Shown in pieces: positions 24,858-34,249 of a DNA stretch of 64,000 nt (its first letter is position 1; every line of letters starts with the position of its first letter). A program made the position numbers and the translations under genes. A model generated the notes under the pieces. The model saw only the letters and a program-made list of their open reading frames with translations. It had not been told where the DNA came from and did no database searches. Where the stretch lies: NCBI GenBank assembly GCA_002337055.1, contig DDFG01000005.1:571037-635036 (forward strand), in the 5' to 3' direction. The DNA comes from Betaproteobacteria bacterium UBA1934 (GTDB lineage Bacteria > Pseudomonadota > Gammaproteobacteria > Burkholderiales > Rhodocyclaceae).

Positions 24858-25991
24858 TCATGCAAAATCTATCTGTTCGATATCCAAGTGATGCATCAAT
24901 TCACGCAACAAAAGCAGGCCTGCCACAAAACTGAACCCTTCTGGCAGCGCCTCGGAGGCCGAAGGACGCCCCGATGCAACGGCGGCCTGGCGGTTGAACA
25001 GTTGTTCGACTGCGTCTCGGCTGATCGGTTGGCAACTATCCAGCCCACAGGCCTGTGCGATTATCCGCAGCATCTGGCTACGGCTGAATACCTGGGCGCG
25101 ATAGACGCTCTTCGGAACACTGGCCAGATCCTCTTCGATTCGGGCGATAGCCACTTCCATGGCGTACGCAAGCGACTTATGGCTGGCCAAGCAGGTCGAG
25201 GCAACTTCATCAATGCCGGGGGCCACGCGAATCTGCTGGTTACCCAAGGTGCCTCCCGACAACGAGACAGCGTCGGTATCGAGGTGTAGCTCCAGTCGTT
25301 CCTGGTTTGCTTTCAGCCTGGACAAGCTGGACAACCAAGTCACGAAATCGTTTGCCATGGCAGCGCTTATGCCATGCCCACTTGGATAAAGCTTCAGATC
25401 GTGCGATACGCCAAGCTGCTCCAGCCACTGATCCGCTCGTTGAGCCCAACTCACCGGGAGTTTGTCGTCATCGCTGCCGTGAGCGATGAAGGCTTGCAAT
25501 CGGGTCAGGCGATTTTGTTTCGCGATGATCGGTTGCAGTTCAGGCAGGATTCGACCGGCGAGTATCGCAAATCCCGCTACCTGTTCCGGTGCCGTGAGGC
25601 CCACGCTGGCGCTGAGGATACCTCCCTGGCTGAAGCCGCCGACCACGGTGCGCCCCGGCGGAATGCCATGGCGTTGCTGCTGGCTCTCAATGAGCAGGAT
25701 GAGGGCTTGGCGACTCTCTTCGGCTTCAGTGGCAACAATGAGCGGACCGGCAGGTGTGAAAGTAACGCGGAACCAAGCGTATTGCTCTGGCCCGAAGATC
25801 AGCGGCCCCCGCGCCAGAAGAACTAGGGTATCGACTGGCACCAAGGCCGCCAAGTCGGCAAGGTTGGTTTCATTACCACCGACGCCATGCAGCAGGACAA
25901 GGAGGGAGCGGGGGGCGGCCGGTACTGGCTCCAGCATGCGAAAGCCAAGCCCACTTAGCGGATCTATACGTAATGGCGACAAACGAGTCAT
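24858..25991 (-). CDS. Phospholipase/carboxylesterase with extra C-terminal domain
   Basis: 377 residues. Residues 1-225 are a carboxylesterase-type alpha/beta hydrolase: LLHGVGGNE, VVGGFSQGGILS (nucleophile Ser near 144), HGSDD (acid) and YPSGHGIS (His). The last 145 or so residues are a separate, mainly helical part that I do not recognise, ending LLLLRELMHHLDIEQIDF. The usual family member stops near 220. The frame is continuous, so it is a genuine fusion. Confidence 0.8.
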   Translation of the reverse strand: MTRLSPLRIDPLSGLGFRMLEPVPAAPRSLLVLLHGVGGNETNLADLAALVPVDTLVLLARGPLIFGPEQYAWFRVTFTPAGPLIVATEAEESRQALILLIESQQQRHGIPPGRTVVGGFSQGGILSASVGLTAPEQVAGFAILAGRILPELQPIIAKQNRLTRLQAFIAHGSDDDKLPVSWAQRADQWLEQLGVSHDLKLYPSGHGISAAMANDFVTWLSSLSRLKANQERLELHLDTDAVSLSGGTLGNQQIRVAPGIDEVASTCLASHKSLAYAMEVAIARIEEDLASVPKSVYRAQVFSRSQMLRIIAQACGLDSCQPISRDAVEQLFNRQAAVASGRPSASEALPEGFSFVAGLLLLRELMHHLDIEQIDFA

Positions 25992-26046
25992 GAAATCCGA
26001 AAGAATTTACGACGAGAAGGGCTATGACAATAATCTCGAAGACGAG

Positions 26047-26853
26047 TCATTTTGCCAGCGTTCCAAATCGCCAGTTGGAAACCGAGATGCCGCCGAAGAA
26101 ATTGTCCTCATGGTACACACGCAACGCCGCATCCGACTCGGCCGCCCCGACTGCAACCATCAAGGGCAGCAAGTGCTCCTCACGTGGATGGGCCTGGCGG
26201 GCTGATGGCGCCCGCTGCCAGCTGACCAGTGCGTTCCAGCGCGGTTCGCCCGGCGTTGCCAGTGCGGCATTCAGCCAGGTGTCGAATGCGGCGGATGGCA
26301 CGCGGGCGACTGGTCCGAAGGCGCGAAGATTGTGGTAGCTGAGGCCGCTGCCGATGATCAGGATGCCCTCGTCGCGCAGTGGGGCAAGCGCCCGTCCCAA
26401 TGCCAAATGCGCCAGCGGGTCGAGTCCGCGTTTGAGCGAGAGTTGTACGGTCGGCATGTCGGCATCGGGATACATGGCGGCCATCGGAGCAAACATGCCA
26501 TGGTCGTAGCCGCGCTGACTGTCTTCGCCGACGGCAATACTGGCCTCCTGCAGCAGTTCTTGCACCCGGCGTGCCAGGGATGGCACCCCCGGTGCCGGAT
26601 AACGGATGCGGTAGGTATACTCGGGAAATCCACCGTAATCGTAGATCATGCCCGGTTCCGGGTTGGACTGAACGGTGAATTCCGCTTCCTCCCAGTGTGC
26701 CGAAACCATCAGCACGGCTTTGGGACGTGCGCCGGCATCGTCGGGCAGCCGGCGCAGCGCAGCGGCCAGCTGATCGTAGGCACCTTGCCATTCGTCCATC
26801 ATCCACGGCCAGGGTCCCCCACCGTGTGAAATGAAAAATGTCGGGAGTCGCAT
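26047..26853 (-). CDS. LigB-type extradiol ring-cleavage dioxygenase (DODA/YgiD-like)
   Basis: 268 residues. The start FFISHGGGPWPWM and the SAHWEE, GYDHGMFAPM and YHNLRAFG segments supply the His/Glu metal ligands of class III extradiol dioxygenases. Uses non-heme iron or zinc on catechol-like compounds; the substrate is unknown. Begins a minus-strand row with the esterase, 55 bases apart. Confidence 0.9.
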   Translation of the reverse strand: MRLPTFFISHGGGPWPWMMDEWQGAYDQLAAALRRLPDDAGARPKAVLMVSAHWEEAEFTVQSNPEPGMIYDYGGFPEYTYRIRYPAPGVPSLARRVQELLQEASIAVGEDSQRGYDHGMFAPMAAMYPDADMPTVQLSLKRGLDPLAHLALGRALAPLRDEGILIIGSGLSYHNLRAFGPVARVPSAAFDTWLNAALATPGEPRWNALVSWQRAPSARQAHPREEHLLPLMVAVGAAESDAALRVYHEDNFFGGISVSNWRFGTLAK

Positions 26854-26886
26854 AATTACCTTTCCGCTATCGAAGTATCGCCAAGT

Positions 26887-27468
26887 TCAGTTGCCCAAAC
26901 CGATCTGGTTCATGAACGCGCCGTTATCCCAGAACAGGTACTCTTCGAACATGATGCCATCCTTGTTCCAGTGACCGATAGTTGCCATCGGGATGCGATA
27001 GGCTTTGCCCGTCGGTTGAATGACCTTGCCGTCCGCCAGAACCATCGGTTTGGTGAAGGTTCCCTCGAGCCAGCCGGTTACGGCAGTCCATTGACCATCC
27101 TGCGTGCCGAAGCGCACCGGATGTTCCTTGATACGGTTGTCGGGCGCGAAGGTCCACATGTACTTCAGGTCCTCGATGTGTTTCTCGATGCCTTGCGTCG
27201 TATGACCGTCCGGCCAATGGACGATGACATCGTGCGTATGCGTCTTGTGTAGATCCTGCCACTGCTGTTGGGTGTAGACGCGGAAATCGAGGTCGTCAAA
27301 ATTCGCCAGGTTCCGTGCCAATGCAGGTGGAATCTTCGGAATCTTTGGCGCCGGTTCGTCGACCTTGGTGGCCGGCCACGGGTTGGTTTCGGCAGCAGAC
27401 ACGGTGTTCGTGCCGGAAAATACAGCCATGCCGAGCATCAAGGTGGCTAATAGGGTCTTGCGGGTCAT
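26887..27468 (-). CDS. Exported SnoaL-like protein (NTF2 fold)
   Basis: 193 residues. Signal peptide MTRKTLLATLMLGMAVFSGT...SAA. The mature part has the SnoaL/ester-cyclase pattern (HTHDVIVHWPDGHTTQGIEKHIEDLKYM; GTFTKPMVLADGK; FEEYLFWDN). Members act on small ring compounds or have no known substrate. Export is unusual for the family. Next to the dioxygenase and the FMN reductase. Confidence 0.85.
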   Translation of the reverse strand: MTRKTLLATLMLGMAVFSGTNTVSAAETNPWPATKVDEPAPKIPKIPPALARNLANFDDLDFRVYTQQQWQDLHKTHTHDVIVHWPDGHTTQGIEKHIEDLKYMWTFAPDNRIKEHPVRFGTQDGQWTAVTGWLEGTFTKPMVLADGKVIQPTGKAYRIPMATIGHWNKDGIMFEEYLFWDNGAFMNQIGLGN

Positions 27469-27506
27469 TTCGATTCGCTTTCTGGCCAGAATTGGCCTGT
27501 AGTTTT

Positions 27507-28079
27507 TCAGGAATTGCGGGGCAATACGGTCAGCATGCGGGCGATAAAGCTTTGAAACTCGCTAAGGTATTTGCACAGAAAAGCTTCGGTACCTTCGTTG
27601 GTGACCGTTCCGTCGGCCGTGATCAGATCGGATTTGAACTGGATATAGGCTTCGACGTCATTCATCAACGGTGTATTGCAGAAACACAGGGTGCCTCGCA
27701 GATGGTTTTGCGCAACGGCGGTACCGATGGAACCTGGCGATGTGCCGATGACGCCGGATGGCTTATGCGTCAAGGAGTTCTGTCCCCAGGGCCGTGTTGC
27801 CCAATCGATGGCGTTCTTCAGACCGCCTGGGATGGAGCGGTTGTATTCCGGGGTGACGAACAGCAAAGCGTCGCAGTCTGCAATGGCTTGCTTGAAAACC
27901 CGTGCCACGGGAGGAAAATCGGCGTCGTAATCGGCGCTGTACAGCGGCAGATCGCGAATCGGAATTTCGACGAACTGAAGATCGGCCGGTGCCAGTTTTA
28001 CCAGGGCCTTGGCGAGAAGGCGATTGATCGATGTAGACGACAGGCTTCCAACAACATACTCAACTTTATAGCTGCTCAT
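27507..28079 (-). CDS. NADPH-dependent FMN reductase
   Basis: 190 residues from MSSYKVEYVVGSLSSTSINR, the flavodoxin-like start with the phosphate-binding SLSSTSIN. Also FVTPEYNRSIPGGLKNAIDW, the family signature, and GVIGTSPGSIGTA. Reduces FMN or quinones. Divergent from the HxlR regulator, a common pairing in which the regulator senses quinone or electrophile stress. Confidence 0.92.
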   Translation of the reverse strand: MSSYKVEYVVGSLSSTSINRLLAKALVKLAPADLQFVEIPIRDLPLYSADYDADFPPVARVFKQAIADCDALLFVTPEYNRSIPGGLKNAIDWATRPWGQNSLTHKPSGVIGTSPGSIGTAVAQNHLRGTLCFCNTPLMNDVEAYIQFKSDLITADGTVTNEGTEAFLCKYLSEFQSFIARMLTVLPRNS

Positions 28080-28248
28080 AGGAACTCCTTTGCTATTGAA
28101 ATTACTCCCCGGCCTTTCCCGCTGCCATTGCGAGGCATGACGCGTTACGGAGAGCAACTGGCTTTATGTGCCAGCCTATGTCACGATAGCTATACACGGT
28201 ATTTATTGGAAGTACGTACAAAAAGGTAAGTACCAAAAGGAGCCGATC

Positions 28249-28668
28249 ATGCTCGAAGATGCAAGCTTGACCAATGCCTTGCCTGTGACACTCACCGACA
28301 AGGTTCGTCGTGGGGATCTTTCGTCGGAGACCTGTCCATCGCGGCAGGTCCTGAAGAATGTCACCAGCCAGTGGGGCTTGTTGACGCTGATCGCTTTGCG
28401 CGATGGCAAGCATCGCTTTGGCGAATTACGCCGCAAGATCGGCGGGGTCAGTGAAAAGATGCTGACCCAATCCCTGCGCGCGCTGGAGGCCGACGGCTTT
28501 ATCGACAGGAAGGTGCATCACTCCATTCCACCGCACGTGGAATACACCCTGACCCCTTTGGGACATGAAGTCACGGAGCGTGTTGCTGCGCTGGCGGATT
28601 GGATTGAACTGAACTACGAAAAGGTGCTGACGGTTCGGCAAGCTCTAGCATCACCAAACATTCGCTGA
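28249..28668 (+). CDS. HxlR-family transcriptional regulator
   Basis: 139 residues from ATG 28249 with AAAAGGAG 8 bases ahead. One winged helix: CPSRQVLKNVTSQWGLLTLIALRDGKHRFGELRRKIGGVSEKMLTQSLRAL. The Cys near residue 25 of the N-terminal CP motif is the redox-sensing residue in some relatives. Probably represses or activates the divergent FMN reductase. Confidence 0.93.
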   Translation: MLEDASLTNALPVTLTDKVRRGDLSSETCPSRQVLKNVTSQWGLLTLIALRDGKHRFGELRRKIGGVSEKMLTQSLRALEADGFIDRKVHHSIPPHVEYTLTPLGHEVTERVAALADWIELNYEKVLTVRQALASPNIR

Positions 28669-28762
28669 ACACCAAATGCAAGCTCAGCTATTGAAACAAC
28701 ACGAAACCCTATTCCAAGTTGATATTGAGCAAAGAAGTAGACGCTTGCGGCACAGCCAACAA

Positions 28763-28801
28763 TGACCTGCCCCCTGTAGCCATACCAACTATTCTGCAGG
28801 A
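28763..28801 (+). mobile_element. Relic end of an IS3-like element
   Basis: TGACCTGCCCCCTGTAG followed by sequence with AGTCCG matches the end of the IS3-type relic at 36260. No transposase remains here. Confidence 0.5.
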
Positions 28802-28820
28802 AGTCCGGGTGCAAGGTTAA

Positions 28821-28947
28821 TCGACTGCGCCGCATGAATCCACGCGTGGCGCTGTTCCAGGTTGATCTGTGACCATTCCAGCCGGAGGACATTGCTCTGT
28901 CGGAGGCCGGTTGCCAACGCGAACAACACCACATCGCGCTGATGTTC
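28821..28947 (-). pseudogene. 127-bp integrase relic
   Basis: Aligned with 316-442 inside the integrase gene of the left element, with seven differences in 127 bases and no gaps. It covers the ATGLRQSNVLRLEW region. No start or end of an integrase gene remains. Further downstream to 29209 nothing else could be named. Confidence 0.9.
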
Positions 28948-29209
28948 TGAATCGCCTCAATAACCGCGTGAAGTTTGGCCCGCTGACTCACCTACTCGGC
29001 CGCCGACAAACCAAGAACAGCCAGCAAGTACTCCAGCGCCGCCCGGTTTGTTGCCGTCAATGTGTCGGCCTTGATGTTGTCGGCCAAGAGGGCAATCCGA
29101 TATTCAATGAATCGCCCCCAAAGACAAAGGGTCTGCTACTCATAACGGTCGTAAACGGCCCATACCTATCCTTTACCAAACGCGAGCTTGAATGGCAGGT
29201 TTACAACCC

Positions 29210-32200
29210 TCAAGCAGTCGCATTCCTTTTCAGCCAGTGCAGCAAAGTCACATACAGTGTGTTGGGATTGACCGGCTTGGAAATGAAGTCATCCATGCCA
29301 GCCTCAAAGCAGTGCGTCTTGTCCTCGGCAAAGGCATTCGCAGTCATCGCTAGAATCGGGACACGAATCCTGTCAGAAAGTTTTCGGATTTGCCGAGTCG
29401 CTTCTAGCCCGTTCATGTTCGGCATCTGCATATCCATGAGGATAAGTGCATAGTCGTTCTGCCGGGCGAGATTTAGCGCCTCTTGCCCGTCTTCTGCAAT
29501 TTCCACCACCAGGCCAGCATCGTCCAGAAGTGCCAGCGTAACTTCCCGGTTGATAGGTTCATCCTCGGCCAGCAGGATTCTTGTCCCCGCGTACTCGCGC
29601 TTCAGAGTTTCCTCTGCACCGGAGACCGTATGGGCGGTGATCACGCCGAAATGGGCTTTACCCTTGTTCATCCGGACGGTCAACCAGAAGGTGCTGCCCT
29701 TGCCGAGTTCCGTCTCGACACCTGCATTCCCGCCCATGACTTGGGCGATTTTCCTGGTGATAGCTAATCCCAGTCCCGTCCCACCGTATTTTCGATTGAT
29801 GGAGTTGTCGGCTTGTTCGAAGGCCGAGAAGAGCCTAGGTAGGGCTTCAGGAATGATACCCGGCCCGGTATCACTGACCTCAAAGCGCAGTAACGCGCTG
29901 TCGCTATTTTCTTCCTGCACCCTGGCACGCAGCGTAATGCCGCCTTGCTCTGTGAACTTGACGGCGTTGGTGAGATAGTTGAGTAGAGCCTGCTGCAGTC
30001 GGGTCCGGTCGCCGATAAGGTTGTCCGGAAGATTTGCGGTATCAATAACGTAGTCCAGCTTCTTGGCATTGATGCGTGGCCGGATCATGCTTGAGACGTT
30101 CTCGATCATTTCCAGAACACAAATCGGGTCGTCAGCCAGGGAAAATTTGCCGGCTTCGATCTTGGATAGATCCAGAACCGCGTTAATGATTTCAAGCAGA
30201 TGTTTACCGGCCACATCGATTTTATCCAACTTATCGGCCTGCTGGGCGGTGACGCCACCACGCCGCAGGATGTGGGTCATGCCGGTAATGGCGTTTAACG
30301 GCGTCCTGATCTCATGACTCATATTGGCCAGAAATGCGCTCTTGGCCACGTTGGCGGTTTCGGCGAGTTCCTTGGCATGCACAAGCTCTGCCGTACGTTC
30401 TTTGACCAACTCTTCTAGGTGATCGCGATAGGCAATGAGTTCCATTTCGGCACGCTTGCGGTCGGTGATATCCATGTGAATGCCGGTCAAACGCAGAGGT
30501 TGCCCGGAAGGCCCCCGTTCGCTGACCTGCCCCACGGAATCGATCCATATCCATTCTCCTGCCTTGTTTCTACGCCGATATTGCATTTCCTGAACAATAC
30601 CGGTTTCCAGAGCACGCTGAAAATGCGCTTTTAACTGCGGCAGGTCATCTGGATGGATATGGGTCATCCAATTGCTTAGGGTGGAGCTAAATTCTGCTGG
30701 CTCAAAACCGAGCATGCGGGGATATTCTGCACTAACCTGAACCTCCCCAGTCTTAAGGTTGGCCTCAAACCAGCCTTGCCGGGCAATTTGTAGGGCCAGA
30801 TTCAGGCGCTTGTCGCTTTCCAGCAAACGTTGTTCCGATTGACGACGATCTGTTATATCAACGAGCGTGACCAGATAGACGTCTTCTACTCCCTTGGGTA
30901 GGGCTGTTGCAGCGACCAAAGCCGTTCGACCCCCTCCCGAGCGGGGGGTGATTTGAACTTCCATCGGTTCAAAGCGATCCCCTCTCTGCAGAACGGCCTC
31001 AATATGATCCTGCCAGCCTTGCTGAACGAGAGTGCGATATGACGAATCCGGATAGGCTTTGATCATCCAGTCAGCGACGGTCGGTATGTCATTCAGCGTG
31101 TAGCCGTATGTCTGGGTAAATGCACTGTTCAGATAGGTGATGTTCAATGCATCATCATTCAGTGCCATCGGGACCGGTGATGCTTCGATGATGGCCTTAA
31201 AGCGCGCCGAGGCTTGTTGAATGACTTCATCAGCCTGCTTGCGTGTGGTAACGTCGGTATGCGTTCCACACATGCGCGTTGGTTTTCCGTCTGCATCCCG
31301 TTGCATAACGCTTGCCTGATCCAGAATCCAGCGGATGCTCCCTGACTTATGAAGCATCCGGTATTCGAGTCGATGAATAGCGGATCGTCCTTCAAGTACT
31401 GAGTTGATGGAATCCCACGCACGCTGGCGATCATCCGGATGGATAAAATCCGTCCATTGCATTGTCGTGTTGTGGATTTCTGGATGGGTATAACCCAGCA
31501 TTTCTGCCCATCGTGCATTTCGGTAGACCTTGCCTGCTTCAATATCCCAATCCCAGAAACCAAGTTCAGATCCGTCCAGGACGAAACGCAGTTGCTTTTC
31601 ACTATGCTGCATCGCGAGTTCTGACTGTTTGCGCTCGGTAATGTTGTGCCCGATACCCAGTACCCCGATCAAATTGCCGTGCTCGTCGCACATCGGGGTT
31701 TTGGTGGTTTCCAGCACTTCACGATGGCCATCGACAGCAAAGCTGATCTCTTCTTCATTGATGCTGAGGCCTTTGTTCTCCATGGCTCTCCTGTCATTTT
31801 CCCGGAAGAAATCACCTAGTTCCTTGCTGACAAAGTCGTAGTCCGTCTTGCCGACAATGTCGGCAGCTTTTGCTCCGAAAAAGTCCTCAAAGCGTTGGTT
31901 GCAGCTCAGATATACGCCCTCTGAATCCTTGAGCCATACCAGATCAGGCAAGGTGTTTATCAGTGTGCTGAGCATCGCCCTTTCTCTCGATAGCTCCGAA
32001 AGCATTTGCTCACGTTGTGTGGTGTCTTCAGACATGATGACTATGCCACCCACCTTGTCATGACCCGCATACCACGGATGCATCTCCCATTTGATCCACT
32101 GAATCGAACCATCTGCCCGATCAAAGCGGTCGTGATTCGCGCTGGCTCGCTCCCCCTTCAGGCCGCGTTGGTGGACGGATTTCCATTGGGGAGGTAACTC

Positions 32201-32605
32201 TGGAAACACCTCGTAATGCGACCGGCCGATCAGTTGCTGGTCGCCCAGCTTGTAGTCATCGAGCCAACGTCGGCTTACGGCAATGTAGCGCATGTCGTGA
32301 TCAAACATGGCAATGGCTGCAGGGGCTTGCTCGACAAACACCCTTAATAAGTCCAACTGGGAAGTCAGCAGGCTGGTATGGCGCTGCCAGAGTCGTTCGA
32401 TCAGAATAAAAAGCAGTATCGAGGTGAACAAAACAAACCCCAATCCCTTGAGCTTGCTCGCCGACTCTGCTTTCAATACTTCGCCGAACATCGCAAATAA
32501 CACTGTGTCAGATGCCAGTATCCAGAAGGCCCCGAAGATGGCATAAACGAGTGCCACGAAAAGCGCACTGCGTTGCTGGCGCTGGGCGAGATAGCGAGGA
32601 ATCAT
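29210..32605 (-). CDS. Hybrid sensor histidine kinase with five PAS domains
   Basis: 1131 residues. Two membrane helices near 14-38 and 52-72, then five PAS-type sensor domains to about 705, the HisKA domain with phospho-His 764 (SHEIRTPLNAITGM), HATPase to about 970 (GTGLGLAITRKIAQVMGG) and a receiver domain with Asp 1058 (LILMDMQMPN). Autophosphorylates and passes phosphate to its own receiver; no Hpt domain or output regulator is nearby, so the downstream partner is elsewhere. Long isolated gene among integrase and att relics. Confidence 0.95.
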   Translation of the reverse strand: MIPRYLAQRQQRSALFVALVYAIFGAFWILASDTVLFAMFGEVLKAESASKLKGLGFVLFTSILLFILIERLWQRHTSLLTSQLDLLRVFVEQAPAAIAMFDHDMRYIAVSRRWLDDYKLGDQQLIGRSHYEVFPELPPQWKSVHQRGLKGERASANHDRFDRADGSIQWIKWEMHPWYAGHDKVGGIVIMSEDTTQREQMLSELSRERAMLSTLINTLPDLVWLKDSEGVYLSCNQRFEDFFGAKAADIVGKTDYDFVSKELGDFFRENDRRAMENKGLSINEEEISFAVDGHREVLETTKTPMCDEHGNLIGVLGIGHNITERKQSELAMQHSEKQLRFVLDGSELGFWDWDIEAGKVYRNARWAEMLGYTHPEIHNTTMQWTDFIHPDDRQRAWDSINSVLEGRSAIHRLEYRMLHKSGSIRWILDQASVMQRDADGKPTRMCGTHTDVTTRKQADEVIQQASARFKAIIEASPVPMALNDDALNITYLNSAFTQTYGYTLNDIPTVADWMIKAYPDSSYRTLVQQGWQDHIEAVLQRGDRFEPMEVQITPRSGGGRTALVAATALPKGVEDVYLVTLVDITDRRQSEQRLLESDKRLNLALQIARQGWFEANLKTGEVQVSAEYPRMLGFEPAEFSSTLSNWMTHIHPDDLPQLKAHFQRALETGIVQEMQYRRRNKAGEWIWIDSVGQVSERGPSGQPLRLTGIHMDITDRKRAEMELIAYRDHLEELVKERTAELVHAKELAETANVAKSAFLANMSHEIRTPLNAITGMTHILRRGGVTAQQADKLDKIDVAGKHLLEIINAVLDLSKIEAGKFSLADDPICVLEMIENVSSMIRPRINAKKLDYVIDTANLPDNLIGDRTRLQQALLNYLTNAVKFTEQGGITLRARVQEENSDSALLRFEVSDTGPGIIPEALPRLFSAFEQADNSINRKYGGTGLGLAITRKIAQVMGGNAGVETELGKGSTFWLTVRMNKGKAHFGVITAHTVSGAEETLKREYAGTRILLAEDEPINREVTLALLDDAGLVVEIAEDGQEALNLARQNDYALILMDMQMPNMNGLEATRQIRKLSDRIRVPILAMTANAFAEDKTHCFEAGMDDFISKPVNPNTLYVTLLHWLKRNATA

Positions 32606-32923
32606 GCTGGTGATACAAATCCAATCTATGGAGAGTACAGGTTAGTACTAACAGCATTTGATGCCAAGCGATTCTGGCCAGGGAGGGGAATCACCGCAAA
32701 TGAAAATGTCATTGAGTGGGTCGGCTGGTTATTGAGTCGTGCAACCTGTTAAAAGTCCTATGATCCCATTGAGCGAAAGTCCGCTCATGGCCGGATGCTG
32801 CCGCGTGGGAAGCGATAACAGCGCGGACGGCGTTTATCTATAGCCAATAAAACGGGACAATTTCGACGGGTTTTGGCGAGCATTGGAGATCCCCAATTAT
32901 TCATCTTTAAAGATCAAAATGCA

Positions 32924-32965
32924 CTTTTGATCCGTTGGCTGAGAGTTCGAGTCTCGCACCACCTA
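32924..32965 (+). repeat. Second tRNA 3'-half copy (att relic)
   Basis: CTTTTGATCCGTTGG, then GAGAG-TTCGAGT-CTCGC, then ACCACCTA: the same tRNA 3' half as at 4547-4591 with small changes, and again with no 5' half. It lies 4.0 kb right of the integrase relic at 28947, just as 4547 lies 4.1 kb right of the matching integrase position 442. Rest of 32606-33033: no gene seen. Confidence 0.65.
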
Positions 32966-33033
32966 ACAGAATCATTGAAAGCGTCCGGCTAAGCCCGAGC
33001 GTTTTCATTTTTGGAGCCCCTTCACCAAGTGAC

Positions 33034-33960
33034 TCAGTTTTCGGTCAGCGGCAGAAATGGTTCATCCGTCAGTGCCCCTTGGGCGCCATTTCGCGCCAGA
33101 TTGTGCGCAATCGCATTGTTGGCGGTCTGCGCGGTGTGACACCACTCGGGTGCCACTAAGCTCGGCGCCCGGGCGCTCGCGGCCACGCGATGAAAGACCA
33201 CGGGCGCGGGTGTGAGCCGCACAATGTCGGCGGCTACTGTTACATAATCCTGAAACGAGGGCAGCGCCACCGCATTGCGCGCATACGCTTTCGCCAGGTG
33301 GCTGCCGCGCACAATCATCAACGGATGCAGCTTGAGCCCGCGTACGCCGGTCGCCAGCGTCCGTTCCACGGTCACCAGGCTTTGCTCTGCTGTTTCGCCC
33401 GGCAGGCCGACTATTAGATGCGCACATACAGGCACATCCCGGGCATTTGCTCGGCGGAGCGTGTCAGCGAACTCGGAAAATCCGTGCCCGCGATTTACCC
33501 GCCGCAAGGTCTCGTCGAAAGCGCTTTGCAATCCGAGTTCCAGCCATACCTCGGCACCGTTCTGCCGATAACCGGCAAGCAAGTCGAGTACGGCATCCGG
33601 AACACAATCGGGACGGGTCCCCACGCACAGCCCGACCACGTTCCGCGATGACAATGCCTGCTCGTACATCGCGCGCAGCCGATCAAGCTCGGCATAGGTA
33701 TTTGTGTAAGACTGAAAATAGGCGAGGTAGAGGCGTGCCCGCTGTATTCGCTCGCCACCCGAAAGTAGCTGATCCGCCAAAGGGGAATCGTTTTCCTCAC
33801 TGAAAGCGCCAACATGGCAAAAGTGGCAACCACCACGTCCGATCGTGCCATCCCGGTTCGGGCACGTGAAGCCGGCATGCAGGGGCAATTTGTGCACCCT
33901 CTCACCAAACCGACGGCGCAAATGTAGCCCCAACGTGTGAACATAACGATCCAGTTGCAC
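33034..33960 (-). CDS. TIGR01212-type radical SAM protein (YhcC-like)
   Basis: 308 residues from a GTG at 33960, where homology to the family begins (VQLDRYVHTLGLHLRRRFG). The 4Fe-4S cysteines are seen as CPNRDGTIGRGGCHFC. An upstream ATG at 34047 is in frame but lies on top of the tRNA promoter, so it is not favoured. Function unknown; a tRNA-modification role is possible. Divergent from tRNA-Lys. Confidence 0.88.
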   Translation of the reverse strand: MQLDRYVHTLGLHLRRRFGERVHKLPLHAGFTCPNRDGTIGRGGCHFCHVGAFSEENDSPLADQLLSGGERIQRARLYLAYFQSYTNTYAELDRLRAMYEQALSSRNVVGLCVGTRPDCVPDAVLDLLAGYRQNGAEVWLELGLQSAFDETLRRVNRGHGFSEFADTLRRANARDVPVCAHLIVGLPGETAEQSLVTVERTLATGVRGLKLHPLMIVRGSHLAKAYARNAVALPSFQDYVTVAADIVRLTPAPVVFHRVAASARAPSLVAPEWCHTAQTANNAIAHNLARNGAQGALTDEPFLPLTEN

Positions 33961-33981
33961 CAATTCACCTGCCAAACGGGC

Positions 33982-34010
33982 TTTACAGACCAAGGGAGTC
34001 GCATTATACT
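33982..34010 (+). promoter_or_regulatory. tRNA-Lys promoter
   Basis: TTTACA at 33982-33987, 17-base spacer, TATACT at 34005-34010, then GCGCCCTC. The G/C discriminator suits stringent control of a stable RNA gene. Confidence 0.85.
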
Positions 34011-34048
34011 GCGCCCTCTCTTGGCGAGTCGTCCGTCGGCTTTCCAAT

Positions 34049-34124
34049 GGGTCGTTAGCTCAGTTGGTAGAGCAGCGGACTCTTAATCCGTAGGTCGAGT
34101 GTTCGAGTCACTCACGACCCACCA
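34049..34124 (+). tRNA. tRNA-Lys (anticodon CTT)
   Basis: 76 nt with encoded CCA. Acceptor stem GGGTCGT with ACGACCC, D arm TAGCTCAGTTGGTAGAGC, anticodon loop CTCTTAA, T loop TTCGAGT. The 3' 47 bases are repeated at 45646-45692, which makes it the insertion site of the island to its right. Confidence 0.97.
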
Positions 34125-34249
34125 GAAAAACAAGCACTTAGCCCGTTTCTAAACGGGCTTTTTGCTTTTTAGCCGTTTCTTGCTGCATTTTTGCTGCATT
34201 CTCGTTGAGTTGTTCAAGGCATCGCTATACTCAAATTTAGGAGTAGGTG

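Noticed and set aside
33961..34047. Longer N-terminus of the radical SAM protein starting at the ATG 34047
   Set aside because: This would place the start on the tRNA promoter and adds 29 residues without family match; GTG 33960 is where homology begins.
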